Shown piece by piece: positions 34,747-42,696 of a DNA stretch of 64,000 nt. The stretch's first letter is position 1, and each line of letters opens with the position of its first letter. A program made the position numbers and the translations under genes. The notes below the pieces were generated by a model. That model saw only the letters and a list, made by a program, of their open reading frames with translations. It had not been told where the DNA came from and did not search any database. The stretch is from Brevibacterium casei CIP 102111 (GTDB lineage Bacteria > Actinomycetota > Actinomycetes > Actinomycetales > Brevibacteriaceae), in NCBI RefSeq assembly GCF_900169275.1, contig NZ_FXZC01000001.1, positions 372,001 to 436,000 of the forward strand, written 5' to 3'.

Positions 34747-35378
34747 TCGCCGAAGACTCAGCCATCCTCAGGGCCGGACTCGAACGACTCCTCGTCGACG
34801 CCGGACATGAGGTCATCGCGGCCGTGCCCGATGCCAATGAGCTGCTGGCGACCGTGAATACGATGCCCCCAGACCTCGCCGTCATCGACGTGCGCATGCC
34901 GCCGACGTTCACCGACGAGGGCATCCGCGCCGCGGTCCTCATCCGCAAGCAGAACCCGGACGTCAAGGTCCTCGTCTTCAGCCAGTACGTCGAGGAGCAG
35001 TACGCCTCCGAACTCATCGCCGAGAACACCGGCGGGTTCGGCTACCTGCTCAAGGACCGCGTCGCCGATGTCGAGGACTTCCTCTCCGCCGTCGACGAGG
35101 TCGCCAAGGGCGGCACCGTCCTCGACCCCGAGGTCGTCTCCCAGATCCTCGTGCGCACCCGCAAGACCGACGGGCTCTCAACGCTCAGCCCCCGTGAGCT
35201 CGAGGTCCTCCAGCTCATGGCCGAGGGCAAGTCGAACGCCGCGATCGCCGGCACCCTCTTCCTCAGCGCCGGAGCCGTCGAGAAGCACATCAGCTCGATC
35301 TTCACCAAGTTCGGACTCACGGCGGACACCTCGGACAACCGTCGTGTCCTCGCAGTCCTCACATTCCTCGGAGCATAG
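34734..35378 (+). CDS. Two-component response regulator, NarL/LuxR type
   Basis: A 214-aa regulator with phospho-acceptor D52 in AVIDVRMPP, YLLKDRV, and a LuxR HTH (LSPRELEVLQLMAEGKSNAAI, then GAVEKHISSIFTKFGL). The ATG at 34734 lies within the end of the kinase gene with GGAGGT 3 nt away. The DUF4097 gene follows after 1 bp, so kinase, regulator and DUF4097 are one operon. This is the arrangement of LiaSR-like cell-envelope-stress systems; that role is an inference. Confidence 0.93.
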   Translation: MRIVIAEDSAILRAGLERLLVDAGHEVIAAVPDANELLATVNTMPPDLAVIDVRMPPTFTDEGIRAAVLIRKQNPDVKVLVFSQYVEEQYASELIAENTGGFGYLLKDRVADVEDFLSAVDEVAKGGTVLDPEVVSQILVRTRKTDGLSTLSPRELEVLQLMAEGKSNAAIAGTLFLSAGAVEKHISSIFTKFGLTADTSDNRRVLAVLTFLGA

Positions 35379-35379
35379 A

Positions 35380-36375
35380 ATGCCTGCCACCGTCCTCGTC
35401 AACCAGTCGGCCCGCACCGGACTGCGCGCCGTCCTCGTCATCGCCGCAGCGATCGTCCTGCTCATTCCGATCGCGATCAGCGTCGCCCACGGTGCCTCCC
35501 GGCTCGACTACACGAAGGTCGAGTCGAGTGAGCAGCTGGCCGCCTCGGCGAGAGACGTCCGCTTCTCCCTCGACACGGGAGCCTCGATCACGGTGAGGAC
35601 GACCGATGCGGACACGGCGACGGTGACGATGACCGGGGTGGGTCCGCGCGATGACGTCCCGAAACTGCGTGTCGAGGAGACCAACGGCGAATCGGTGGTC
35701 ACCGTCGACGACAGGAAGGTCTTCGAGAACGCCCGCATCGACGTCGCCATCCCCAAGGCGACGTCGAAGGACACCAACCTCACGTTCGCCGGCGGCCTCG
35801 GCGAAGTCGACGTCCGGGGGGAGTTCAATGACGTCAAGGCCGACACCGACGCCGGGTCGGTCTCGCTCGAGGGCGACTTCGAGAAGGTGCAGACGACGAC
35901 CGACTGGGGTCAGACCCGGTTCAAGGGCAGCTTCGGATCGATCGAGGCGAAGTCCGACGTCGGCACCCTCGAAGGCACCGACCTCAAGGTCCGCGACCGC
36001 GTCGACGCGACGACCTCGACGGGGTCGATCGACCTCGACTTCTCCAATGAGATGGTCCCGACCTCGGGAATCACGGTCAAGGCCGACGAAGGCAAGATCG
36101 ATCTCCGTCTGCCCCGCCTCGACCTCGTCAAAGAGCATATGAGCGCCGAGGCGGCCGGCCCCGACGACGGGCGTGACGGTTCCGCCGATGACGGTGCCGA
36201 GGTCAAGGACCTCTTCTACCGGATCAACGCGACATCGAACCAGGGCAGCGTCGACCTCGCGAAGGACCTCGAGAAGTACGACGCGTCGAAGGATCCGAAG
36301 GACGCCGAAGGCAAAGCGGTCATCCCTGTCTCCGTCACCGCGGACACGGGCGCGATCACGATCGACCAGAACTGA
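35380..36375 (+). CDS. DUF4097-domain (adhesin-like beta-helix) membrane protein
   Basis: A 331-aa protein with one N-terminal membrane helix (LRAVLVIAAAIVLLIPIAIS) and an extracellular repetitive beta-strand domain. Short alternating units such as VDVRGEFNDVKADTDAGSV and VQTTTDWGQTRFKGSFGSIE are typical of DUF4097. An acidic Asp/Gly insertion near residue 265 interrupts the repeats. It begins one base after the response-regulator stop, so it is probably an envelope component co-expressed with, or sensed by, that system. No enzymatic motif is seen. Confidence 0.85.
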   Translation: MPATVLVNQSARTGLRAVLVIAAAIVLLIPIAISVAHGASRLDYTKVESSEQLAASARDVRFSLDTGASITVRTTDADTATVTMTGVGPRDDVPKLRVEETNGESVVTVDDRKVFENARIDVAIPKATSKDTNLTFAGGLGEVDVRGEFNDVKADTDAGSVSLEGDFEKVQTTTDWGQTRFKGSFGSIEAKSDVGTLEGTDLKVRDRVDATTSTGSIDLDFSNEMVPTSGITVKADEGKIDLRLPRLDLVKEHMSAEAAGPDDGRDGSADDGAEVKDLFYRINATSNQGSVDLAKDLEKYDASKDPKDAEGKAVIPVSVTADTGAITIDQN

Positions 36376-36386
36376 CTGAGCGGCGC

Positions 36387-36446
36387 GGCGGGCCACCGTT
36401 TTCGGCTCGACGACCGCAGCGCACGGTGCGACATCCGCCGCGCCCT
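36387..36446 (+). terminator. GC-rich inverted repeat after the DUF4097 gene
   Basis: GGCGCGGCGG and CCGCCGCGCC form a perfect 10-bp stem with a loop of about 43 nt between the DUF4097 and epimerase-like genes. Possible terminator; the loop is long. Confidence 0.3.
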
Positions 36447-36473
36447 GCTCGCCGGGCCACCGAAGGGAAGACA

Positions 36474-37262
36474 ATGCAGGTCACGGTCTACGGAGCTACG
36501 GGAACCTTCGGCAGCCGACTCGTCACCCGGCTGCGGGCGATGGGGCATTCCGTGATCGCCGCCCACCGCGGGATCGGCGTCGACACGTACACCGGCGACG
36601 GGGTCACAGAGGCGGCGGTCGGCAGCGATGTCCTCGTCGACTGCGTCAACCTCCTGACGAACAACCGGCACCGGGCGCTCGACTTCTTCTCCCGCAGTGC
36701 GCGCTCGATCGCGTTGGCCGCGGCGGAGAATCCCGGTGCGGCGATGGTATGCCTGTCGATCGCCTTCAAACCCGCGGTCGCCGGATCCGCACTCTTCGGC
36801 TACTACCAGGGCAAGAACATGCAGGAGCGGGTCTACCGCAGGCTCGTGCCCGCCGACCAGCTCCTCATGTTCCGCTCGACCCAATGGTACGAACTCGCCG
36901 CGACGGCATCGGTGTCCGTCGGCCCGGTCGTCTTCGCCCCGAAGATGCGGGTGCGCGCCCTCGCCGCCGACGAAGCAGCCCGGATGATGGCAGAGGCGAT
37001 CGAAGCCGGAGAGCGCGGCACCGTCGAGGTCGCCGGCCCCGAGATCAGCGACCTCGCCGCGATCGCCCGAGTCGTCGCCGAAGCGGAGGCGGGCCGCACC
37101 GGAGAACGGACCCAGGGCTCCGGCGTGAGGCGTCGGGGACGGACGCGGGCCCGCAAGGTCGTGCCCGTGCCGATTCCCGGACCGACGGCGGACGACGGCC
37201 TCATCCCCGAGTCGCCGAGGCTCTCGACCGTCACAGTCGACGAATGGCTTCGCACCCGGTGA
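36474..37262 (+). CDS. NAD(P)-binding epimerase/NmrA-like oxidoreductase
   Basis: A 262-aa Rossmann-fold protein. The dinucleotide motif YGATGTFGSRL lies right at the N-terminus, as in atypical SDR and NmrA-like proteins. FFSRSARSIALAAAENPG and the SIAFKPAVAGSALFGYYQGK segment fall where the substrate pocket is expected. No YxxxK pair is obvious in the usual place, so a sensor-type or atypical reductase is possible. GAAGGGAAG lies before the ATG. The C-terminus has an Arg-rich loop (RRRGRTRARK). It ends 6 bp from the convergent glycosyltransferase-like gene. Confidence 0.75.
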   Translation: MQVTVYGATGTFGSRLVTRLRAMGHSVIAAHRGIGVDTYTGDGVTEAAVGSDVLVDCVNLLTNNRHRALDFFSRSARSIALAAAENPGAAMVCLSIAFKPAVAGSALFGYYQGKNMQERVYRRLVPADQLLMFRSTQWYELAATASVSVGPVVFAPKMRVRALAADEAARMMAEAIEAGERGTVEVAGPEISDLAAIARVVAEAEAGRTGERTQGSGVRRRGRTRARKVVPVPIPGPTADDGLIPESPRLSTVTVDEWLRTR

Positions 37263-37268
37263 GGTGAT

Positions 37269-38210
37269 TCAGACGTACGGACCGATGAGGTGCCCGAGGA
37301 CAGAGCCGTCGGGAACAGTGCCGTACTTGTAGCTGAGCTTCTGCAGAGGTGCGACGGCGGCGATGTCGGTGAGCGTACCCGGTCGCCAGGGCTGCATCAT
37401 CGCCAGCTGGAGCAGATGCGCCGAGGTGGCCGAGAGCACCGGTGCTGCGTTCCACTGGCCGCGGGCTTCGGGCACGAGCACCTGGAGGACTTCGAAGATC
37501 CGGTGGTAGAGGAAGTAGTCGGGCAGGTCGTCGAAGTGGGTCCACCACTCATCGAGAGCGCGCCTCTGCAGGCCCAGCAGAACCGACTCCTTCTGCGAGG
37601 CGATGAACCAGTTCGCGATGGACAGCTTCGTCCACCGGGGGAAGATCGTTCCCGCACGGAGATAGCGGCGCTGCAGGTCATCGTCGAAGTTGTGTCCGAC
37701 CCATGCCGTGGCGTCGAACCAGACGCCTCCATGCTCTTCGAGAATGCGGGTGCGGACGTAGTCGGAGAAGTGGGCCGGGCGCGAGTCCTCGAGGACCGCA
37801 GCGATCCGGTCGGGAACGTCGATGAGTTCACGGACCGATTCTCCGTCGAGCACACGCAGCGCGGGATACGATTCCCTGATGTTCGCCAGGCACGCCTGGA
37901 CGAGCGGTGGGGCCGTGTCGATCGGAGTGTTCCAGTAGGTGAACACACGGTCGGAGGGCACCGGCATTCCGCGGTACCGACGCCGTGCGGAGGTGCGAGC
38001 GCGGGCGGCTGCGAAGATCGGCGGGTCGGCGGGCAGTCCGACACTGCGGCGCAGTTCTGGCAGGCGCGGCTGGAGCAGTCGGATGAGGCGCTCGTAGGTC
38101 TGCAGAGCCGCCACCGGATCGATCGTCGAGGCGAACTGCGAGGAGCGCTCGATCTGCGCCTGCAGCCCCGCCAGCACCTTCTCGGGCGTCGGGTCCTTCG
38201 TCAGTCTCAT
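37269..38210 (-). CDS. Capsular-polysaccharide-synthesis-type glycosyltransferase
   Basis: A 313-aa GT-A-like protein. FTYWNTPIDTAPPLVQACLAN is the N-terminal nucleotide-sugar-binding strand, and DYVRTRILEEHGGVWFDATAW matches the usual DxxRyxxLxxyGGxYxD segment with the metal-binding Asp in FDAT. IANWFIASQKES follows, as in Caps_synth/TcdA-like families. Probably transfers a sugar to a cell-surface polymer. ATG 38210 has AGGA just upstream; longer in-frame starts exist up to 38375 but add low-quality sequence. No neighbouring polysaccharide genes are present. Confidence 0.75.
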   Translation of the reverse strand: MRLTKDPTPEKVLAGLQAQIERSSQFASTIDPVAALQTYERLIRLLQPRLPELRRSVGLPADPPIFAAARARTSARRRYRGMPVPSDRVFTYWNTPIDTAPPLVQACLANIRESYPALRVLDGESVRELIDVPDRIAAVLEDSRPAHFSDYVRTRILEEHGGVWFDATAWVGHNFDDDLQRRYLRAGTIFPRWTKLSIANWFIASQKESVLLGLQRRALDEWWTHFDDLPDYFLYHRIFEVLQVLVPEARGQWNAAPVLSATSAHLLQLAMMQPWRPGTLTDIAAVAPLQKLSYKYGTVPDGSVLGHLIGPYV

Positions 38211-38373
38211 ACCATCCTGCTTCCGCACATCGACCGTGGCCGACAAGGGCTGTTGTCCGGTCTGCTCTCTTCTCACCCTAGAGCAGGAGAGGCGTCTCCA
38301 GCCGGAATCGGCGGGTGAGGGGCGCGGGATCTCCGCCTCCCGCCGAGTAGGATGCGGTCGGGAGGTGGCCTGC

Positions 38374-38919
38374 ATGGAATGGCACGAATACGGACTCGAC
38401 GGTGTCGACGCCCTGCGCGTCGTCGTCTCCTGCGTCGTCTTCTACTTCGGCATCATCATCGTCGTCCGTCTCTTCGGGCAACGCGCCCTGGCGAGTCTCT
38501 CGAGCTTCGACCTGGCCGCGATCATCGCCCTCGGAGCCGTCGTGGGACGGGCGATCCTCGGCGACACCCCCACTCTCGTCGCCGGTGTCCTCGCCGTCGG
38601 GACGCTGCTCATCCTCCAGGCGGTGACCGGGCAGGCGCGGCGGAGCGCCCGCATCGAGGGCATCGTCAACAGTCCCGCGATCGTCCTCATGGCGGGAGAG
38701 GAGTTTCTCACCGACAACATGGCCCGCGCCCATGTCGATCGCGTCGAAGTGGTCTCGAAGCTGCGGATGGCAGGCATCCGAGAGCTCTCCGAGGTCGCGT
38801 GCGTCATCCTCGAACCCACCGGCCAGATCAGTGTGATCAAGCGCGGCAGGCCGATCGACCCGGCGCTGCTCGATGGTGTCGTCGGGGCGGAGCGCATCCC
38901 CCGATCGGACATCGGCTGA
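38374..38919 (+). CDS. DUF421/YetF-like membrane protein
   Basis: A 181-aa protein with three N-terminal membrane helices (VDALRVVVSCVVFYFGIIIV, then DLAAIIALGAVVGRAIL and LVAGVLAVGTLLILQAV) and a small cytoplasmic domain. Family features are RLFGQRALASLSSFDL and the C-terminal RMAGIRELSEVACVILEPTGQISVIK... pattern of DUF421. GGAGGT lies 8 nt before the ATG; TAGGAT at 38348-38353 may be the -10. Function in the family is unclear (linked to stress and spore-coat traits in Bacillus). Confidence 0.87.
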   Translation: MEWHEYGLDGVDALRVVVSCVVFYFGIIIVVRLFGQRALASLSSFDLAAIIALGAVVGRAILGDTPTLVAGVLAVGTLLILQAVTGQARRSARIEGIVNSPAIVLMAGEEFLTDNMARAHVDRVEVVSKLRMAGIRELSEVACVILEPTGQISVIKRGRPIDPALLDGVVGAERIPRSDIG

Positions 38920-38948
38920 GACGACGACACCAGCCCGTCTGACCAGGC

Positions 38949-39881
38949 TCACTCTTCAGTTCTCGCGTCGTCGCCAGCGACCACCTCCTCGTCCTCCTCG
39001 AGCCCGAGCAGCCTGGCCCCGTTCTCCCAGAGCACCGCGCGCATCCAGTCGTCGCCGAGGTCGAGGCCGGCGAGCCCCGAGAGCTGATCGGCGTACGGGT
39101 AGGGGATGTTCGGGAAGTCCGAGCCGAGGACGACCTTGTCCTGGAGCGCCAGGAGTCGCTCACGGAAGGCGGGGGCCACCTCGGCGGGGTGGTTGAAGAA
39201 CCCGGAGACGTACATCGTCGTATCGAGGTGGACCCCGCTGTGGGCCTCGGCGAGATCGGCGAACGCGTCGTACTCGGGCATGCCCATGTGGGCGATGACG
39301 AAGTTGAGGGCGGGAAAGCGTTCGAGCACCCGTGCCACCGCCTCGGGGCCGGTGAACTCGCCGGGCAGCGGCTTCGAACCGGCGTGGATGACGATCGGCA
39401 CCTGCGCCTCCGACAGCGCCGCCCACGCGGGATCGAGGACACGGTCATCAGGAGCGAAGCCGCCGACCTGCACGTGGACCTTGAACAGCCGTGCCCCGGC
39501 CTCGAGGGCTGCGGGCACGTACTCGGCGGACTCCGGTTCGGCGTAGAGCGTTCCGCAGTGGACGACGTCCGGGTGGGCTGCGGCGAACTCCCTGTTCCAG
39601 TCGTTGAGCCACGCGGCCATACCCGGTCGGTGGGGGTAGGTGAGTGCCGGGATCCGGTGGAGGCCCCAGTCGCGGAGGATCCGCAGCCGGGTGTCGGTGT
39701 CGTGACGGTAGTGGATCGGCCACGGTCGACCGTAATGCGCCTCGGCGTCGTCGAAGTAGGACCAGACCTTGTCGAGCACATTCTGCGGGAGGAAATGGAC
39801 ATGGATGTCGGCCAGCCCCGGCAGATCGAGCGCCTCGACATACCCCGGGATCTCCGCATCGGTGCGGGGAGGAGCGATCAT
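38949..39881 (-). CDS. Amidohydrolase family protein (amidohydrolase_2)
   Basis: Metal-dependent TIM-barrel hydrolase or decarboxylase, 310 aa. Metal ligands: DIHVHFLP (25-32) at the N-terminus, VIHAGSKPLPG, VIAHMGMPEYDAFADLA and GSDFPNIPYPY near the C-terminus. This is the order found in amidohydrolase_2 (ACMSD-like) enzymes. The substrate is unknown. TAGGGT (39893-39888) lies 6 nt before the ATG, and there is no RBS, so initiation is probably leaderless. It is divergent from the DUF402 gene, which has the same arrangement. Confidence 0.88.
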   Translation of the reverse strand: MIAPPRTDAEIPGYVEALDLPGLADIHVHFLPQNVLDKVWSYFDDAEAHYGRPWPIHYRHDTDTRLRILRDWGLHRIPALTYPHRPGMAAWLNDWNREFAAAHPDVVHCGTLYAEPESAEYVPAALEAGARLFKVHVQVGGFAPDDRVLDPAWAALSEAQVPIVIHAGSKPLPGEFTGPEAVARVLERFPALNFVIAHMGMPEYDAFADLAEAHSGVHLDTTMYVSGFFNHPAEVAPAFRERLLALQDKVVLGSDFPNIPYPYADQLSGLAGLDLGDDWMRAVLWENGARLLGLEEDEEVVAGDDARTEE

Positions 39882-39962
39882 GGTCCCACCCTACGTCCCG
39901 GTACGGACACAGCCGGGCAGCGACGCGGATCCGTCCCACAGGCTGCGTCCAAACACCCGCCT

Positions 39963-39968
39963 TAGACT
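39963..39968 (+). promoter_or_regulatory. -10 box of the DUF402 gene (leaderless)
   Basis: TAGACT ends 6 nt before the ATG at 39975; the divergent amidohydrolase has TAGGGT (39893-39888) at the same distance. Confidence 0.5.
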
Positions 39969-39974
39969 GCGGGA

Positions 39975-40859
39975 ATGGAGTACACCGACCCGTTCGCGCT
40001 CGCCGTCCCGTCGCAGGCGCGGTCTCTCGGTCAGCCCCCGTTCTGGACGCCGGGTCAGGCCGTGACCTGGACGTACAGGCGCTTCGACTTCGATCGCGAC
40101 CATATCGAGGTGCTCCGGCCGATGCGGGTCATCGAGGACGGACCCGACGGCGCGGCTCTGTGGATGCCCGGGGGCACCGAGGTCACCGACACCCGGATCG
40201 TCGGATGGGAGGGCTTCAACGCCCACGACGTCCCCCTCGACGTCCGCTTCCGCCCACCCGCCGAGGCACCCCGCCGGACCATGGTGCCCACCCGCTGGCA
40301 GGGGCACGGGGTCCTCAAGCTCGCCCCGCCGAACGTCCCGTTCTCCGTGTGGGTGCTCGTCAAACCCGCCGAGGCGGCCGACCCGTCCGCCGATCCCGTC
40401 CGGATCGAGTGGTACATCAACCTCGAGAGCACCCACCTGCGCACCGCCGAGGCGGTGTTCACCAGCGATCTCATCCTCGACATCACCTTCCCCGTCGCCG
40501 AGGAGCCGCTGCACCTCCCCGGTGGCCGTCTCAATGCGCGCGGAGCCGTCTTCAAGGACGTCCACGAGATCGCCGCGGCCGCGCAGTACGGCTACTGGCC
40601 GCCCGAATGGTCGGACATCGTCCGCGGCAACGGCAGCCTCGTCCTTGACCGGCTCGAGGACCACCGATGGGCGTTCGATCCCCGGTGGGCCGGCGTCGCC
40701 CGCGACCTCGCCGGGTTCGAACCGGGGGAGAAGCCGCGGTCCGGAACGGGGGAGAAGCCGCGGCTCGGCCCGACCACCTCGGCGGACACAATTTCTCCAG
40801 GTCAGCGGGAACATCGACGCATTCCCGCGGGTTGTTACGTAAGACCGGACCACCGCTGA
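39975..40859 (+). CDS. DUF402 domain protein
   Basis: A 294-aa protein. Its middle part contains the DUF402 core: IEWYINLESTHLRTAEAVF, then SDLILDITF, and DVHEIAAAAQYGYWPPEW. In characterised DUF402 proteins this barrel is a nucleoside di/triphosphatase that relies on acidic residues; that function is only inferred here. After residue 250 the protein becomes a low-complexity tail with a repeated GEKPR unit and runs into what looks like the promoter region of the next gene, so the native C-terminus may be extended by stop-codon loss. Confidence 0.75.
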   Translation: MEYTDPFALAVPSQARSLGQPPFWTPGQAVTWTYRRFDFDRDHIEVLRPMRVIEDGPDGAALWMPGGTEVTDTRIVGWEGFNAHDVPLDVRFRPPAEAPRRTMVPTRWQGHGVLKLAPPNVPFSVWVLVKPAEAADPSADPVRIEWYINLESTHLRTAEAVFTSDLILDITFPVAEEPLHLPGGRLNARGAVFKDVHEIAAAAQYGYWPPEWSDIVRGNGSLVLDRLEDHRWAFDPRWAGVARDLAGFEPGEKPRSGTGEKPRLGPTTSADTISPGQREHRRIPAGCYVRPDHR

Positions 40860-40871
40860 GAGGACATCGCT

Positions 40872-41900
40872 ATGGCCACGAATCACCGTATCCGCCTCAA
40901 CTCGCGTCCCGTGGGGATGCCGACGGCTGAGAACTTCCTCCACGACGAGGTCCCCGTCGAATCCCCGGGTGAGGGGCAGGTTCTCCTGCGCACCCTCTAC
41001 CTCTCCCTCGATCCGTACATGCGGGGGAGGATGTCGGACGCGAAGTCCTACGCGCGGCCGACGGAGATCGGCGAGGTGATGGTCGGAGCGACGGTGTCCG
41101 AGGTCGTCGAGTCGCGATCTCCGGAGTTCTCTCCCGGTGACATCGTCCTCGGCTACGGCGGGTGGCAGGAGTACTCGATCGAGGACGCCTCGCAGCTGCG
41201 CCGCCTCGACCCGGAGATCGCGCCCGTGAGCACGGCGCTCGGTGTGCTCGGGATGCCGGGGTTCACCGCGTACGCAGGGCTGCTCGAGATCGGCATGCCC
41301 AAGCCGGGTGAGACCGTCGTCGTCGCCGCGGCGACCGGTCCGGTCGGCTCGGTCGTCGGGCAGATCGCGAAGATCGTCGGGGCGCGGGCCGTCGGCATCG
41401 CCGGTGGGCCGGACAAGGTCGCCCACCTCAAGGAGCTCGGGTTCGACGTCGCCCTCGACCACCGCTCCCCGAACTTCAGGCAGGAGCTCGCCGAGGCGGT
41501 TCCCGAAGGCATCGACGTCTACTTCGAGAACGTCGGCGGTAAGGTCTTCGAAGCGGTCCTGCCGCTGCTCAACACGTTCGCCCGTGTGCCCGTGTGTGGT
41601 CTCGTCTCGAGCTACAACCTCACCGAACTGCCGCCCGGACCCGACCGCACGGGACTGCTCATGTCGACGATCCTGCGGCAGTCGCTCACGGTGCGCGGCT
41701 TCATCCAGAGCGAGTTCGTCGACCGCCTGGGCGAGCAGTTCCTGTCCGACATGCGCTCGTGGATCCAGGAAGGAAAGATTCGCTACCGCGAGGACATCCG
41801 CACAGGTCTCGATCGTGCACCGGAGTACTTCAACGAACTCCTCACCGGCGGGAACTTCGGGAAGATGGTCGTCGCCGTCGGCGAGCAGAGCCAGCGTTAG
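40872..41900 (+). CDS. NADP-dependent medium-chain oxidoreductase (CurA/leukotriene B4 dehydrogenase-like)
   Basis: A 342-aa zinc-free MDR enzyme that reduces activated double bonds (curcumin, enones) with NADPH. Features: LSLDPYMRGRM, VGATVSEVVES, MPGFTAYAGLLEIG, the nucleotide motif AATGPVGSVVGQIAKI, DVYFENVGG and the C-terminal FNELLTGGNFGKMVVAV. It starts 12 bp after the DUF402 stop, with GAGAGGA before the ATG. A terminator follows directly. Confidence 0.93.
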   Translation: MATNHRIRLNSRPVGMPTAENFLHDEVPVESPGEGQVLLRTLYLSLDPYMRGRMSDAKSYARPTEIGEVMVGATVSEVVESRSPEFSPGDIVLGYGGWQEYSIEDASQLRRLDPEIAPVSTALGVLGMPGFTAYAGLLEIGMPKPGETVVVAAATGPVGSVVGQIAKIVGARAVGIAGGPDKVAHLKELGFDVALDHRSPNFRQELAEAVPEGIDVYFENVGGKVFEAVLPLLNTFARVPVCGLVSSYNLTELPPGPDRTGLLMSTILRQSLTVRGFIQSEFVDRLGEQFLSDMRSWIQEGKIRYREDIRTGLDRAPEYFNELLTGGNFGKMVVAVGEQSQR

Positions 41901-41907
41901 TCACGGG

Positions 41908-41937
41908 GTCCGGGACGGCTATGGAGCCGTCCCGGAC
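41908..41937 (+). terminator. Terminator of the oxidoreductase gene
   Basis: Perfect 13-bp stem GTCCGGGACGGCT / AGCCGTCCCGGAC with a 4-nt loop, 8 bp after the stop codon. Confidence 0.8.
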
Positions 41938-42056
41938 ACGGGGCGGGTTGTCTGCTGCGATCTCGACGAACGGCGTGGACATTGTGTTGGGAGCCCGGAT
42001 TCGGCCGGAGATATCGAGGTGTGTACTCGTTCGGCCGCGAATGGGAGACTGAGACT

Positions 42057-42362
42057 ATGGAACCGGCAATCAGATTCGACGAAGCCGCGATTGCGCGGAT
42101 CTGCGCAGCTCGCGGAGTCGAGCGATTGCGCGTCTTCGGCTCCGCAGTCTCCGACCGGTTCGATCCAGAGTCGAGCGACCTCGACTTCATCGTGGATTTC
42201 GTTCCTGGGCGTGACAGCATGTTCGATGATTATTTCGGTCTGCTCGAAGATCTCTCAGCTCTCTTCGACCGGGAGGTGGAGCTGGTGGTCGGCCGAGCAC
42301 TGAAGAATCCCTACTTCCGCGAATCAGCCCTGAGCGGCGCGCAGGAACTCTATGCGGCGTGA
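42057..42362 (+). CDS. mntA: MNT-domain nucleotidyltransferase antitoxin (MntA-like)
   Basis: A 101-aa minimal nucleotidyltransferase. The catalytic signature is G28-S29 followed by the acidic pair in SSDLDFIVDF (D41, D43). In the characterised HepT/MntA pair this type of enzyme adds AMP to a tyrosine of the HEPN toxin and so neutralises it. The ATG is preceded by GGGAGACTGA. It overlaps the HEPN gene by 11 bp. Base composition is visibly less G+C-rich than the neighbours, suggesting recent acquisition. Confidence 0.88.
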   Translation: MEPAIRFDEAAIARICAARGVERLRVFGSAVSDRFDPESSDLDFIVDFVPGRDSMFDDYFGLLEDLSALFDREVELVVGRALKNPYFRESALSGAQELYAA

Positions 42363-42690
42363 AACCTCTGCCTGGCTGTGGGATGCCCGCGAAGCGATCG
42401 ATGCCATCGGCAGTTTTGTCGATGGCGTCGATGAAAGCGAGTTCACGCACAGTCTGCTCATCCGGTCTGCGGTCGAGCGGCAGCTCGAAGTGCTGGGTGA
42501 GGCGCTCAATCGGGTGCGCAGTGCAGATCCCGAAACGGCTGCATTGATCGCAGACATCCACCGGATCATCGCTATGAGAAACGTCATCGCTCATCAGTAC
42601 GGTGAGATCGACTATGCGATCGTTTGGTCAGCCGTCAACGATCGCGTTCCGCAGCTCAGGTCGACGATTGCGGCTCTGCTCTCCGACTGA
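42352..42690 (+). CDS. hepT: HEPN-domain ribonuclease toxin (HepT-like)
   Basis: A 112-aa all-helical HEPN protein. The active-site motif R-x4-H-x-Y is intact as R76, H81 and Y83 in MRNVIAHQYGEIDY. The arginine and histidine cut RNA, and the tyrosine is the site modified by the MNT partner in known systems. It is coupled to mntA by an 11-bp overlap. The gene ends 6 bp from the convergent asparaginase stop. Lower G+C than its surroundings. Confidence 0.88.
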   Translation: MRRETSAWLWDAREAIDAIGSFVDGVDESEFTHSLLIRSAVERQLEVLGEALNRVRSADPETAALIADIHRIIAMRNVIAHQYGEIDYAIVWSAVNDRVPQLRSTIAALLSD

Positions 42691-42696
42691 ACCGTC

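Noticed and set aside
42346-42370. Frameshift between the MNT and HEPN genes
   Set aside because: Both frames are complete with intact catalytic motifs; the 11-bp overlap is normal for this toxin-antitoxin pair.
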